NCBI RefSeq assembly: GCF_041260665.1
Contig: NZ_JBGCCT010000013.1
Coordinates: forward strand, 124,001 to 188,000
Length of the DNA stretch: 64,000 bases
Origin: Catenulispora sp. GP43
Lineage (GTDB): Bacteria > Actinomycetota > Actinomycetes > Streptomycetales > Catenulisporaceae
Direction: 5' to 3'
Shown here: positions 18,300 through 25,621 of the stretch, piece by piece
Position numbering within the stretch: the stretch's first letter is position 1
How the letters are laid out: each line of letters starts with the position of its first letter
Made by a program: the position numbers and the translations under genes
The notes under the pieces: model-generated
Database searches by the model: none
Seen by the model: only the letters and a program-made list of their open reading frames with translations
What the model was told of the DNA's origin: nothing

Positions 18300-19081
18300 G
18301 ACGCCGCACCCCCGACGGCCTGTACGGGCGCCAGGACCTGCGTGGTTCCTTCTTCCCACAGGGCTTCGGCCTGGTATCGGTAGCACTCGAACCACTCGCC
18401 GTCCGCCATGGTCAGGTGGAACATCGGCCTGGACTCGCCGGGCAGGCGGAAGCTGTAGAGCTGTACGTACAGTGCCGCGCTGGGCGTCCCCACGTCGAGA
18501 TAGTTGAGTCCGAACTTCAACGCAAACCGCGTGGTGCGCACTTCCAGCCCGCCGGGGTTGTTCGCCGCCATGGCGGTCGCCGCGAGGGAGCGGAGTTTGC
18601 CGAGAGTCTGGCGAATGTCGTGGCGGATGTCCTCTGTGCTGGGCTTGCTGGCTTGCCCCTGGGTGGTGATCGAGGCCTCGTCAGCATCGACGTTAACCAT
18701 CAGGACCCGGATGTGGCCGCCGCGGCGGAGGGTGCGTTCAAAGGCGGCATATGAAGACTCAATGGTCCGGCTCATGCTGATCCCGATCAGGTAAACCTCG
18801 TCCGACGCCTCCCGCCGGGCCGACAGCTCAGCGGGGAAGTCGTCGAGGAGTTCAGGACCGCGCTTGGTCGCCGCGCCGGCGCGGTCAACCGCCGCGCGGG
18901 TTGCCAGGATGTTGTACGCCATGACGGCGAGGACTGCGAGAAGAAGGCTGGAGATCTTCGCGGTCGAGATGACGTCGAACAGGGACAGCGCACTGACTAC
19001 GGCGGCCAAGCCGATCGTCAGGTAGACATCGAAGTCCTTGCCCTCACGCAGGTCGTCCAACAGACGCTTGAACCCCGCCAT
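18296..19081 (-). CDS. Two-TM membrane protein with cytoplasmic PLD-like domain (first gene of cassette)
   Basis: 261 residues. Two adjacent membrane segments (about 20-36 and 43-60) are followed by a soluble domain of about 200 residues. That domain begins EVYLIGISMSRTIESSYAAF and continues GGHIRVLMVNVD, the strand-helix-strand pattern of phospholipase-D-like folds. No HxKxxxxD catalytic motif is present, so it may bind rather than cut. GGGAGGG lies 4-5 bases before the ATG. It is the first gene of a cassette whose three genes overlap end to start. The PLD-like call is by pattern only. Confidence 0.72.
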   Translation of the reverse strand: MAGFKRLLDDLREGKDFDVYLTIGLAAVVSALSLFDVISTAKISSLLLAVLAVMAYNILATRAAVDRAGAATKRGPELLDDFPAELSARREASDEVYLIGISMSRTIESSYAAFERTLRRGGHIRVLMVNVDADEASITTQGQASKPSTEDIRHDIRQTLGKLRSLAATAMAANNPGGLEVRTTRFALKFGLNYLDVGTPSAALYVQLYSFRLPGESRPMFHLTMADGEWFECYRYQAEALWEEGTTQVLAPVQAVGGAAS

Positions 19082-19298
19082 GACGCCCTCCCCTGAACGC
19101 CGCCAGATACTCGCAGCCTACGAAAGCACCCGGGACTGGTCCATAGCTGCGACGAGGCTGGCGTATAGCCGATGAACGCGGACACCCGCCGGTGCAGACG
19201 CCGCGCGAGCTGGAGGCAGCCCGTGGAACTCGGGCTGTTTGGCAGTCAGACCTCCACAGGGACACGACCTGTCAGTACGCGACATCACGCATTCAAAC

Positions 19299-19550
19299 TC
19301 AGTAGTCAAGCGACCAGAGGTTATAAATCGTCACGCCGGACGGGGTGTGGATGGCGTCGCAGGCATAGGAGGTCCAGCCTAAATGCGATACACCGTAGCG
19401 TCCATCGGCCTGGCAGGCAGCCAGACTGTAGTAGAGGTTCTGCTCCTGCCATACGTTCGCCGAAGCTGATTCGGCGCCTGTGAACAGTGCTGCGGCGACA
19501 GCTGTTCCGATCAGTGCGGCCGCCACAGACCGCCTTTTGAGTATTCCCAT
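19299..19550 (-). CDS. Small secreted protein (83 aa)
   Basis: ATG 19550 follows a GGGAGA. A clear Sec signal peptide (KRRS, then an Ala-rich core, cleavage after SASA near residue 31) leaves a mature protein of about 52 residues. That part is rich in Tyr/Trp and has two cysteines (LAACQADG and YACDAIH) that could form one disulphide. No family recognised. A longer open frame upstream is rejected because the signal peptide begins at this Met. Confidence 0.7.
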   Translation of the reverse strand: MGILKRRSVAAALIGTAVAAALFTGAESASANVWQEQNLYYSLAACQADGRYGVSHLGWTSYACDAIHTPSGVTIYNLWSLDY

Positions 19551-19663
19551 GGCATCTCTCCCATTCCGAAAGGGATCTTGGAGGGAAACAGTATGTTGCG
19601 ATGAATGCCTGGGCAACGCCGGAGGTACAGGAATAATCTGTGGCTCCGGCGGCAACCTTTTGA

Positions 19664-20170
19664 TCAGTCTGGCAGGTTCCCGATGGACTGTGCCCAGCCC
19701 CGAAACCCACCCTCGGGCGCGGTCCGGCAGTAGCGGCGGAACAGCTCTCGGCTTTCCCGCCGCAGGATGCCGCTGGTCATCGCCGGCGCGGCATAGCCGG
19801 GAAGGTCCAAGCTGGCCGGCTGCCAGTGGGGTGCGATCGCCGAGGCGCCGTCGGCCGGGGACTCCAGCGCGTAGTAGATCTCTGCGACGCCCAGCGTCAT
19901 CGCCGCGCCGAAGCACATGACGCACGGCTCCAGGTTCACGGCCAGCCGCAACGGCTGCGGCCTGCGCGCCCATCCCAGTCGCTCATCGGCCTGCACCATC
20001 GCCAGCAGATCGGCATGGACCAGGCGCCGACTCTGTCCGCGGTCCTGGGTGTAGGCGCGGCCGAGGATCTGGTCGCCCATCACCACCACCGCGCCGATCG
20101 GCAGTTCGCCGGCGTCCAGCCCGTCCTCGGCGGTCTCGATCGCGGCCTGGACCATCTGTTCGGGGGTCAT
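19664..20170 (-). CDS. Nucleoside/tRNA-adenosine deaminase-like zinc protein
   Basis: 168 residues from ATG 20170. It has the cytidine-deaminase fold with zinc ligands in LEPCVMCFGAAMTLG and a His in LVHADLLAM. The usual catalytic H(A/V)E motif reads HAD here, so Asp takes the place of the proton-shuttling Glu. Upstream residues GELPIGAVVVMGDQILG match the TadA/guanine-deaminase group. The likely reaction is hydrolytic deamination of a purine or nucleoside. I believe a subgroup of actinobacterial homologues also has HAD, so it may still be active; this needs an alignment. No strong ribosome binding site is visible. Confidence 0.82.
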   Translation of the reverse strand: MTPEQMVQAAIETAEDGLDAGELPIGAVVVMGDQILGRAYTQDRGQSRRLVHADLLAMVQADERLGWARRPQPLRLAVNLEPCVMCFGAAMTLGVAEIYYALESPADGASAIAPHWQPASLDLPGYAAPAMTSGILRRESRELFRRYCRTAPEGGFRGWAQSIGNLPD

Positions 20171-20269
20171 CGGCGCACCGTATCGGAGGCGGCTGCGGGT
20201 GGGGGCATGGATAACAGGCCCCAAGCGCGTTGAACCCGAACCACCCGCCGCCGATCAGCCCGCAACCGC

Positions 20270-20752
20270 TCACACACCCCTCGGCCGACTCCGCAGCTCG
20301 ACCTCGTCCAGCCCCACCTCGTGCTCCTTCCGGCACGCCACCGTCACCTCGACGCTCTCCCCGCACCCGATGTGCGCGATGTCCGCCTCCGCCGGTCCGC
20401 CGGCGTGCTTCTGTCCCCACCGGAACAGCGCGAACATCGCGGGCATCAGGTCGCGGCCGGACTCGGTGAGGCGGTACTCCGCGCGGGTGCGGCCGCCGGG
20501 GTCGCGGTAGGGGTGGCGCGACAGTAGTCCTGCTTCGGCCAGGGCTTTGAGGTTCGCCGAGGCGGTGGCCGGGGCCATGCCGACGCGGTGGGCGAAGTCG
20601 TCGAAGCGGGTGGTGCCGTAGAACGCCTCGCGCATGATCAGCATCGAGGTGCGGCTGCCGATCACGGCCATCGCCTTCTCGACCGGGCAGTTGCCGATCG
20701 GGGACCAGGTCGTGCGGTCGTCCAGGGGCGGGTGGAGCTCCATGTGACTCAT
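20270..20752 (-). CDS. HxlR family transcriptional regulator
   Basis: 160 residues. The N-terminal Cys in IGNCPVEKAMAVIGSRTSML is followed by a winged helix (GMAPATASANLKALAEAGLL), as in HxlR/YodB-type regulators, some of which sense electrophiles through that Cys. GGAGG precedes the ATG by about nine bases. It is divergent from the SDR gene at 20855, with a direct repeat between them, and probably controls that gene. Confidence 0.9.
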   Translation of the reverse strand: MSHMELHPPLDDRTTWSPIGNCPVEKAMAVIGSRTSMLIMREAFYGTTRFDDFAHRVGMAPATASANLKALAEAGLLSRHPYRDPGGRTRAEYRLTESGRDLMPAMFALFRWGQKHAGGPAEADIAHIGCGESVEVTVACRKEHEVGLDEVELRSRPRGV

Positions 20753-20776
20753 GGGGCGCCGGCCTCCTTCGAGTTG

Positions 20777-20831
20777 ACTTCAGTTGACCATAGTCAGATG
20801 CTACGGTGAAAGCAGCTCACTTCAGTTTACC
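20777..20831. promoter_or_regulatory. Putative HxlR operator: 13-bp direct repeat
   Basis: ACTTCAGTTGACC (20777-20789) and ACTTCAGTTTACC (20819-20831) differ at one base and are 42 bp apart, four helical turns. They lie between the divergent HxlR and SDR genes. Confidence 0.5.
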
Positions 20832-20854
20832 GAAGTATCCGATGGGAGCCCGTC

Positions 20855-21544
20855 ATGAAGCTCGAGAACAGCGTGGTCCTGGTCACCGGCGCGACCGGCG
20901 GCCTGGGGCAGGAGTTCGTCGGCCAGGCGCTGGAGCGCGGCGCCGCCAAGGTCTACGCCGCCGCGCGCCGTGACCGCGACTGGGGCGATCCGCGCGTCGT
21001 CCCGATCCGGCTCGACGTCGCCGACCCCGCCGCGATCGACGCCGCCGCGGCCGCCGCGCGCGACGTCACCGTGCTCGTCAACAACGCCGGCATCAGCGGC
21101 CCGCGCTCGCTGCTCAGCGGCGATCTGCGGGAGATCCGCCAGACCTTCGAGACCAACGTCTTCGGCCCGCTGGAGCTGGTCCGGGCCTTCGCGCCGATTC
21201 TGGCCGGCAACGGCGGCGGCGCCGTCGTGGACATCCACTCGGTCCTGAGCTGGCTCGCCACGCCCGGCGTCTACAGCTCCAGCAAGGCGGCGTTCTGGGG
21301 CCTGACCAACTCCCTGCGTCTGGAGCTGGCCGCGCAGGGCACGCAGGTCCTCGGCGCGCACTTCGCCTACGTCGACACCCCGATGACCGCGCACCTGGAC
21401 GGCGTCGACAAGTCAGCGCCCGACGACATCGCCCGCCGGATCCTGGACGCCCTGGAAGCCGGGAGCAGCGAGGTCTTCGCAGATGCCACCACCGAATCCG
21501 TTCGCGCCGGCCTCGCCGGTCTGACCAGCGGCACCTTCGCCTGA
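20855..21544 (+). CDS. Short-chain dehydrogenase/reductase
   Basis: 229 residues. NAD(P)-binding TGATGGLGQ near residue 11, NNAGISGP near residue 77, and the catalytic Ser and Tyr/Lys in IHSVLS and YSSSKAA. It acts as a soluble oxidoreductase on an unknown carbonyl or alcohol. It is under the putative control of the divergent HxlR regulator. It converges on the antiporter gene 37 bp away. Confidence 0.9.
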   Translation: MKLENSVVLVTGATGGLGQEFVGQALERGAAKVYAAARRDRDWGDPRVVPIRLDVADPAAIDAAAAAARDVTVLVNNAGISGPRSLLSGDLREIRQTFETNVFGPLELVRAFAPILAGNGGGAVVDIHSVLSWLATPGVYSSSKAAFWGLTNSLRLELAAQGTQVLGAHFAYVDTPMTAHLDGVDKSAPDDIARRILDALEAGSSEVFADATTESVRAGLAGLTSGTFA

Positions 21545-21581
21545 CCGGGATTGAACAGGGATGCGGCCGGACCTGGCCGCC

Positions 21582-22895
21582 TCAGTCGGCCGAGCCGTCC
21601 GGGGCGCGTTCGACGACCCCTTCCACACCGGCGTGCTGGTCCTGCTGGTCCTGCTGGTCCTGCTGGTCCGCCGCCGACCCGCGGCCTGGCAGGGCCGCCG
21701 CCCGCTGGACGGCCAGCGGCACCGCCACCCCGTGCAGCACCAGGCTCCCCAGCAGCACGATCGTCATCGTGCTCAGCGCCAGATCGGAATCCTCGTCCCG
21801 GACGGCGTTGTAGGCCAGGAGCCCGAACACGATCGAGGTGGTGCCGCGCGGCCCGACCAGGCCGAGCAGCGTGCGGTCCAGGAACGTCGCGCCGGTGCCG
21901 AGCATCGCCAGGTACACCGGGACCATCCGCATGAGCGTCAGTGCCAGGACGCTGTACAGGATCACGTCGCCAGGCACGCCGATCTGGAACACCAGCACCG
22001 CGACCGCGCCGAAGACGAACCACACGATCAGCGCCGAGACGGTGCCCAGTGCGTCGACGGTGGAGAACTCGGATTCGGAAAGGTGTACGTCGTTGGCGCG
22101 GAACCCGACGCGTCCGCGCTTGTAGGCGATACCGGCCAGGAACGCGGCGACGAAGCCGTTGCCGCCGACATACACCGCGATCGAGTAGGTGACGATCGGC
22201 AGCAGCAGCGTGGCGATGCCCACCGACTCCGGACTCGACCAGCCCACCCGCTCCGACCAGCGCAGCGCCGCACCGGTGACCGCGCCGAGCCCGACGCCGA
22301 CGAGCACGGCGTACAGCGCGGCCGGCAGCGCCTGCCGCACCGCCTCCTCCGGCGAACCGCCGTGCCCGGATTCGCCGATCAGCAAGATGGCGAAGGCGAA
22401 CGCGGGGGAGAACAGCCCGTCGTTGTATCCGCTCTCGATCGCCAGGACGTGCCGCACCCACAGCGGCACATTGCGGTCCTTGAGCAGGTGCGGCGCCGAG
22501 GCGAAGTCCAGCGGCAGCACGACGCAGGCGATGACGAAGACCACGGCCCACGAGTGCGTCGGCAGCAGCGGCAGTCCGAGGACGAAGGCGAAAGCCACCG
22601 TCAGCGGCAGCGCGACGAACAGCAGCCGGATGACCGCGCCCCGCTCGCCGGCCAGGAAGCCCCCGCGCACCACGGTGGCGTCCACGAACAGCAGCACGGC
22701 CAGCACGAGCTCGACGATCCGCTCGGCCAGGTGCGTGTCCAGGCGCTCGGCGAAGCCGGTCCCGCCGGCCAGCCCCGCGACGACCCCGCCGGCCACCATG
22801 AACAGCGGGCCGTTGACCTGCCACCGGGCCAGTCTGCGGGCGGCGAACGTCCAGGCCAGCATCACGGCCAGGCTGGACACGATCAGGGGCAGCAT
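21582..22895 (-). CDS. Cation:proton antiporter (CPA1 type)
   Basis: 437 residues with about twelve membrane segments and the Na+/H+ exchanger features VLPLDFASAP, AIESGYNDGLFSPAF (a conserved ND-type ion site) and LVGPRGTTSIVFGLLA. It would exchange Na+ or K+ for protons. The cytoplasmic C-terminus ends in a low-complexity tail with DQQ repeated four times, encoded by a 9-bp tandem repeat. The start ATG lies just left of a stem-loop terminator that ends the upstream GH114 gene, so it probably has its own promoter. Confidence 0.88.
   Translation of the reverse strand: MLPLIVSSLAVMLAWTFAARRLARWQVNGPLFMVAGGVVAGLAGGTGFAERLDTHLAERIVELVLAVLLFVDATVVRGGFLAGERGAVIRLLFVALPLTVAFAFVLGLPLLPTHSWAVVFVIACVVLPLDFASAPHLLKDRNVPLWVRHVLAIESGYNDGLFSPAFAFAILLIGESGHGGSPEEAVRQALPAALYAVLVGVGLGAVTGAALRWSERVGWSSPESVGIATLLLPIVTYSIAVYVGGNGFVAAFLAGIAYKRGRVGFRANDVHLSESEFSTVDALGTVSALIVWFVFGAVAVLVFQIGVPGDVILYSVLALTLMRMVPVYLAMLGTGATFLDRTLLGLVGPRGTTSIVFGLLAYNAVRDEDSDLALSTMTIVLLGSLVLHGVAVPLAVQRAAALPGRGSAADQQDQQDQQDQHAGVEGVVERAPDGSAD
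21633..21668. repeat. Four copies of a 9-bp tandem repeat
   Basis: GTGCTGGTC followed by three exact CTGCTGGTC units. On the minus strand they encode Asp-Gln-Gln repeats (last unit Asp-Gln-His) in the tail of the antiporter. The exact third positions suggest recent slippage. Confidence 0.8.
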
Positions 22896-22940
22896 ACCAT
22901 GAGGTTACTGACATATGGGGCGAATCAGGGCGCAGGAAGG

Positions 22941-22980
22941 GGAAGGCGAGCGTGTCCCCTCATCGACACGCTCGCCTTCC
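22941..22980 (-). terminator. Strong stem-loop terminator after the GH114 gene
   Basis: GGAAGGCGAGCGTGTC (22941-22956) pairs perfectly with 22965-22980 around an 8-nt loop, a 16-bp stem. It lies 16 bp downstream of the GH114 stop. No U-tract follows, as is common in high-GC actinomycetes. Confidence 0.85.
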
Positions 22981-22996
22981 CGGGTGTTCCGTCAGC

Positions 22997-23869
22997 TCAG
23001 CGGCAGGGCTGGAATGTCTTGTCGTCCAGGTTGATGTCGAACCGCACGCCGTTGAAGTCGTTGGCGTTGTCCTTGGAACAGAACGACGACGTCGCCAGCT
23101 TGTACTCGGCCTGGAACACCGGCTTGCCGGCGGCCACGTACTGGTCGTAGCCGTAGTCGCCGTTCTGCGCGGTGGTGCACTCCTTGTACTGGTTGCACTG
23201 CTCGTTCAGGGCGCCGTCGAAGTAGGGCAGCAGTTGTGGGATCTGCTCATCATCGTTCTTCTGCAGCACGCTCAGGCCGCGGGCGTGCGAGTCGTCGGCC
23301 AGCGTGGCGTTGAAGTAGAGCTGGTCGGCGGCGGTCAGCGGGAATCCGGTGCTGTTGGTGTAGCCGTCGACGTTGTCGAGCTCGACCATGTCGAAGCCCT
23401 TCTGCTTGCACATGTCCAGCCGGGCGTCCATGATCGTGCGCAGCACGCTGTGGGACTTCTGGATCTCGCGGACGTCCAGCCACTTCTCGCCGGGCCATCC
23501 GTTGCCGCTGCCCAGCACCGAGGACGGGAACTGCGAAGCGTCCGGGCGCCAGTTCTCGTACGTTCCGGCGGACAGGTAGCAGACCGCCTTGATCCCCGCG
23601 GAGTGCAGGGCGGAGACGTTCGCGGCCGTGTTGTTGAAGCCGTCCACGTCGTACATCTGCACGTTGCGGAACGGTGCGCTGGGCACCGTGGACAGCACCC
23701 AGTTCCAGGACGTATGCACGTTCGGCTGCCAGCAGCCGTTGCAGGCGACCGGGCTCGGCAGCGCGGGGGTGGCCGACGCGGCCGGGGCCAGCGCGACGGT
23801 CGCCGCGGCGGCCAGGGCGACGCCGGCCGCCGACGCGGCGAGGCGCTTGGCCGATGGAGTCAGGGTCAT
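22997..23869 (-). CDS. Secreted GH114 endo-alpha-1,4-polygalactosaminidase-like protein
   Basis: 290 residues with a Sec signal peptide (cleavage near SATPA, about residue 33). The mature part is the GH114 (TM1410-like) TIM barrel, with VCYLSAGTYENWRPD, KWLDVRE and KQKGFDMVELDNVDGY, where the acidic residues of the active site are expected. The family's characterised member cleaves alpha-1,4-galactosaminan, and related proteins attack galactosamine-containing exopolysaccharides. Several Cys residues suggest extracellular disulphides. It is divergent from the beta-helix gene. A galactosaminide-type uptake operon lies about 6 kb to the right. Confidence 0.88.
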   Translation of the reverse strand: MTLTPSAKRLAASAAGVALAAAATVALAPAASATPALPSPVACNGCWQPNVHTSWNWVLSTVPSAPFRNVQMYDVDGFNNTAANVSALHSAGIKAVCYLSAGTYENWRPDASQFPSSVLGSGNGWPGEKWLDVREIQKSHSVLRTIMDARLDMCKQKGFDMVELDNVDGYTNSTGFPLTAADQLYFNATLADDSHARGLSVLQKNDDEQIPQLLPYFDGALNEQCNQYKECTTAQNGDYGYDQYVAAGKPVFQAEYKLATSSFCSKDNANDFNGVRFDINLDDKTFQPCR

Positions 23870-24048
23870 GATTCCTCCTCGAGATGTGGCTGTTCTCGTG
23901 TTGTGGGCCGTTTTTTAGCAGCGGCGTCGCGGCAGCGTCGAGCAGTGGACGCCAAACGCGCAGCCCGCGTGAGCGACTGGGCCCAATCGCGCATGCCGGC
24001 TGAGTTTTCGTTGACGGCGCCCAGTGCGATGCCCACGCTCTGGGCGGT

Positions 24049-25479
24049 ATGAAGTCACATGTTCTGGCCCTCGCGGCGTTGTCCGCGCTGGTCCTGCCAT
24101 CTGCCGCGCTGTCGGCGCCCGCGCACGCGGCCGGCACCTCCACGGCCGGCACTTCCACTTTCTACGTCGCACCGAGCGGCTCGGACTCCTCCAGCGGTAC
24201 GCAGGCTGCGCCGTTCGCCACGATTCAGCACGCTGTCACCGCGCTGTCCGGCGGCGGCGGTACGGTCGTGGTGCGTGGCGGGACCTACGCGCAGCGCTTC
24301 AGCCTGCACGGCGTCACCGGCGTCACCGTCACTGCGGCCCCCGGCGAACACCCCGTCCTGGACGGCTCCACGCTGAAGGTCCCGACCGGCCGCTCGGCGA
24401 TGGTGGACATCGCCGACAGCACGGCGGTCGCCGTCCGGGGCCTGGAGATCACCGGCTACCGCACCGCCGCCATCGACGCTATGCCGATCGGCATCTACGT
24501 CCACGGCGGCGACACCGGCGTCACGATAGCCGCCGACCACGTGCACGCCATGGGCAACGACAACGGCACGCTGGGCAGCATGGAGATGAACGCGCACGGC
24601 ATCGCCGCCTACGGCGACTCCCCGACGCGGTCCATCAGCGGCCTGACCATCGACGGCAACGAGGTGGACCACCTCAAGCTCGGCGCGAGCGAGTCGGTCG
24701 TGGTCAACGGCAACGTCGACGGCTGGCGCATCGCCGGCAACCGGATCCACGACGACAACAACATCGGCATCGACGCCATCGGCTTCGAACCGACGCTGCC
24801 GCCGGCCTACCGCTACACCGACCTCAACCGTGCTCGCAACGGCGTGATCAGCGGGAACACCGTGGAAAACATCATCTCCGCCGGCAACCCCGCGTACTGG
24901 TCCTCCAGCGGCTGGTGCAACTGCGCCGACGGGGTGTACGTCGACGGCGGCACCCACATCGACATCGCCGGCAACACCGCGCACGCCGACGACATCGGCA
25001 TCGAGGTGGCCGCCGAGAACGCCCGCGGCGCCGCCGACCACGTCACCGTCGAGGGCAACACGGTCAGCGACAGCCGCTACGTCGGCATCACCACCGGCGG
25101 CTACTGCGACGGCGGCCAGGACTGCGGGGGAGTGCAGACCGGGAAGTCCTTCGCGAACACCTTCACCGGCAACACTTTGCGCAACGACAACACCGACCAC
25201 GACGGCTCGCCGGAGTTCCTGATCCAGTTCCACGAAAGCGGCAACACGATCACCGGCAACACGATCTGCGCCGCCGGCCCCGGTACCCTGCTGATCGGCA
25301 CCGTCGCGCGTTCGACCTCCGGGCAGGGGGACGTCGTTGACGGCAACCGTTACTCGGCTGCGGCGGCGGGCGCGGACACCGCGCAGTGGGGCTGGCACGG
25401 CACGACCTACACCGGGTTCGCCGCCTACCGCTCCGCCACCGGTTTGGACGCGCACAGCGCCTTCTCAGGGACCTGCTGA
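24049..25479 (+). CDS. Secreted right-handed beta-helix protein (pectate-lyase-like fold)
   Basis: 476 residues: signal peptide ending near PAHAAG (about residue 28), then FYVAPSGSDSSSGTQAAPFATIQHAV, the entry motif of many PL/GH beta-helix proteins, and a series of PbH1-type turns with repeated GN(T/R)V/I and G-I-x-V units. Cys pairs occur near residues 290 and 355-360. A polysaccharide lyase, epimerase or depolymerase is likely, but no family-specific catalytic set is recognisable. Confidence 0.85.
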   Translation: MKSHVLALAALSALVLPSAALSAPAHAAGTSTAGTSTFYVAPSGSDSSSGTQAAPFATIQHAVTALSGGGGTVVVRGGTYAQRFSLHGVTGVTVTAAPGEHPVLDGSTLKVPTGRSAMVDIADSTAVAVRGLEITGYRTAAIDAMPIGIYVHGGDTGVTIAADHVHAMGNDNGTLGSMEMNAHGIAAYGDSPTRSISGLTIDGNEVDHLKLGASESVVVNGNVDGWRIAGNRIHDDNNIGIDAIGFEPTLPPAYRYTDLNRARNGVISGNTVENIISAGNPAYWSSSGWCNCADGVYVDGGTHIDIAGNTAHADDIGIEVAAENARGAADHVTVEGNTVSDSRYVGITTGGYCDGGQDCGGVQTGKSFANTFTGNTLRNDNTDHDGSPEFLIQFHESGNTITGNTICAAGPGTLLIGTVARSTSGQGDVVDGNRYSAAAAGADTAQWGWHGTTYTGFAAYRSATGLDAHSAFSGTC

Positions 25480-25501
25480 GCTAAGTACTTTCACCGGTTT
25501 C

Positions 25502-25530
25502 ACCGGCAGCCCGGTCGCCGGGCTGCCGGT
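25502..25530 (+). terminator. Stem-loop terminator after the beta-helix gene
   Basis: A 13-bp perfect stem, ACCGGCAGCCCGG with its complement, around the 3-nt loop TCG, 22 bp past the stop codon. Confidence 0.85.
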
Positions 25531-25621
25531 CCACGACCATGCGCTCCCGTTAACGCCAGCGTTCATCCCGATGCCGTGCCAGGATCGGGGGAACTCATGA
25601 CGATCGACAAGGAGCCATGCG

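Noticed and set aside
19082-19298. Possible small gene between the membrane protein and the small secreted protein
   Set aside because: Only short frames with mixed codon use; nothing recognisable.
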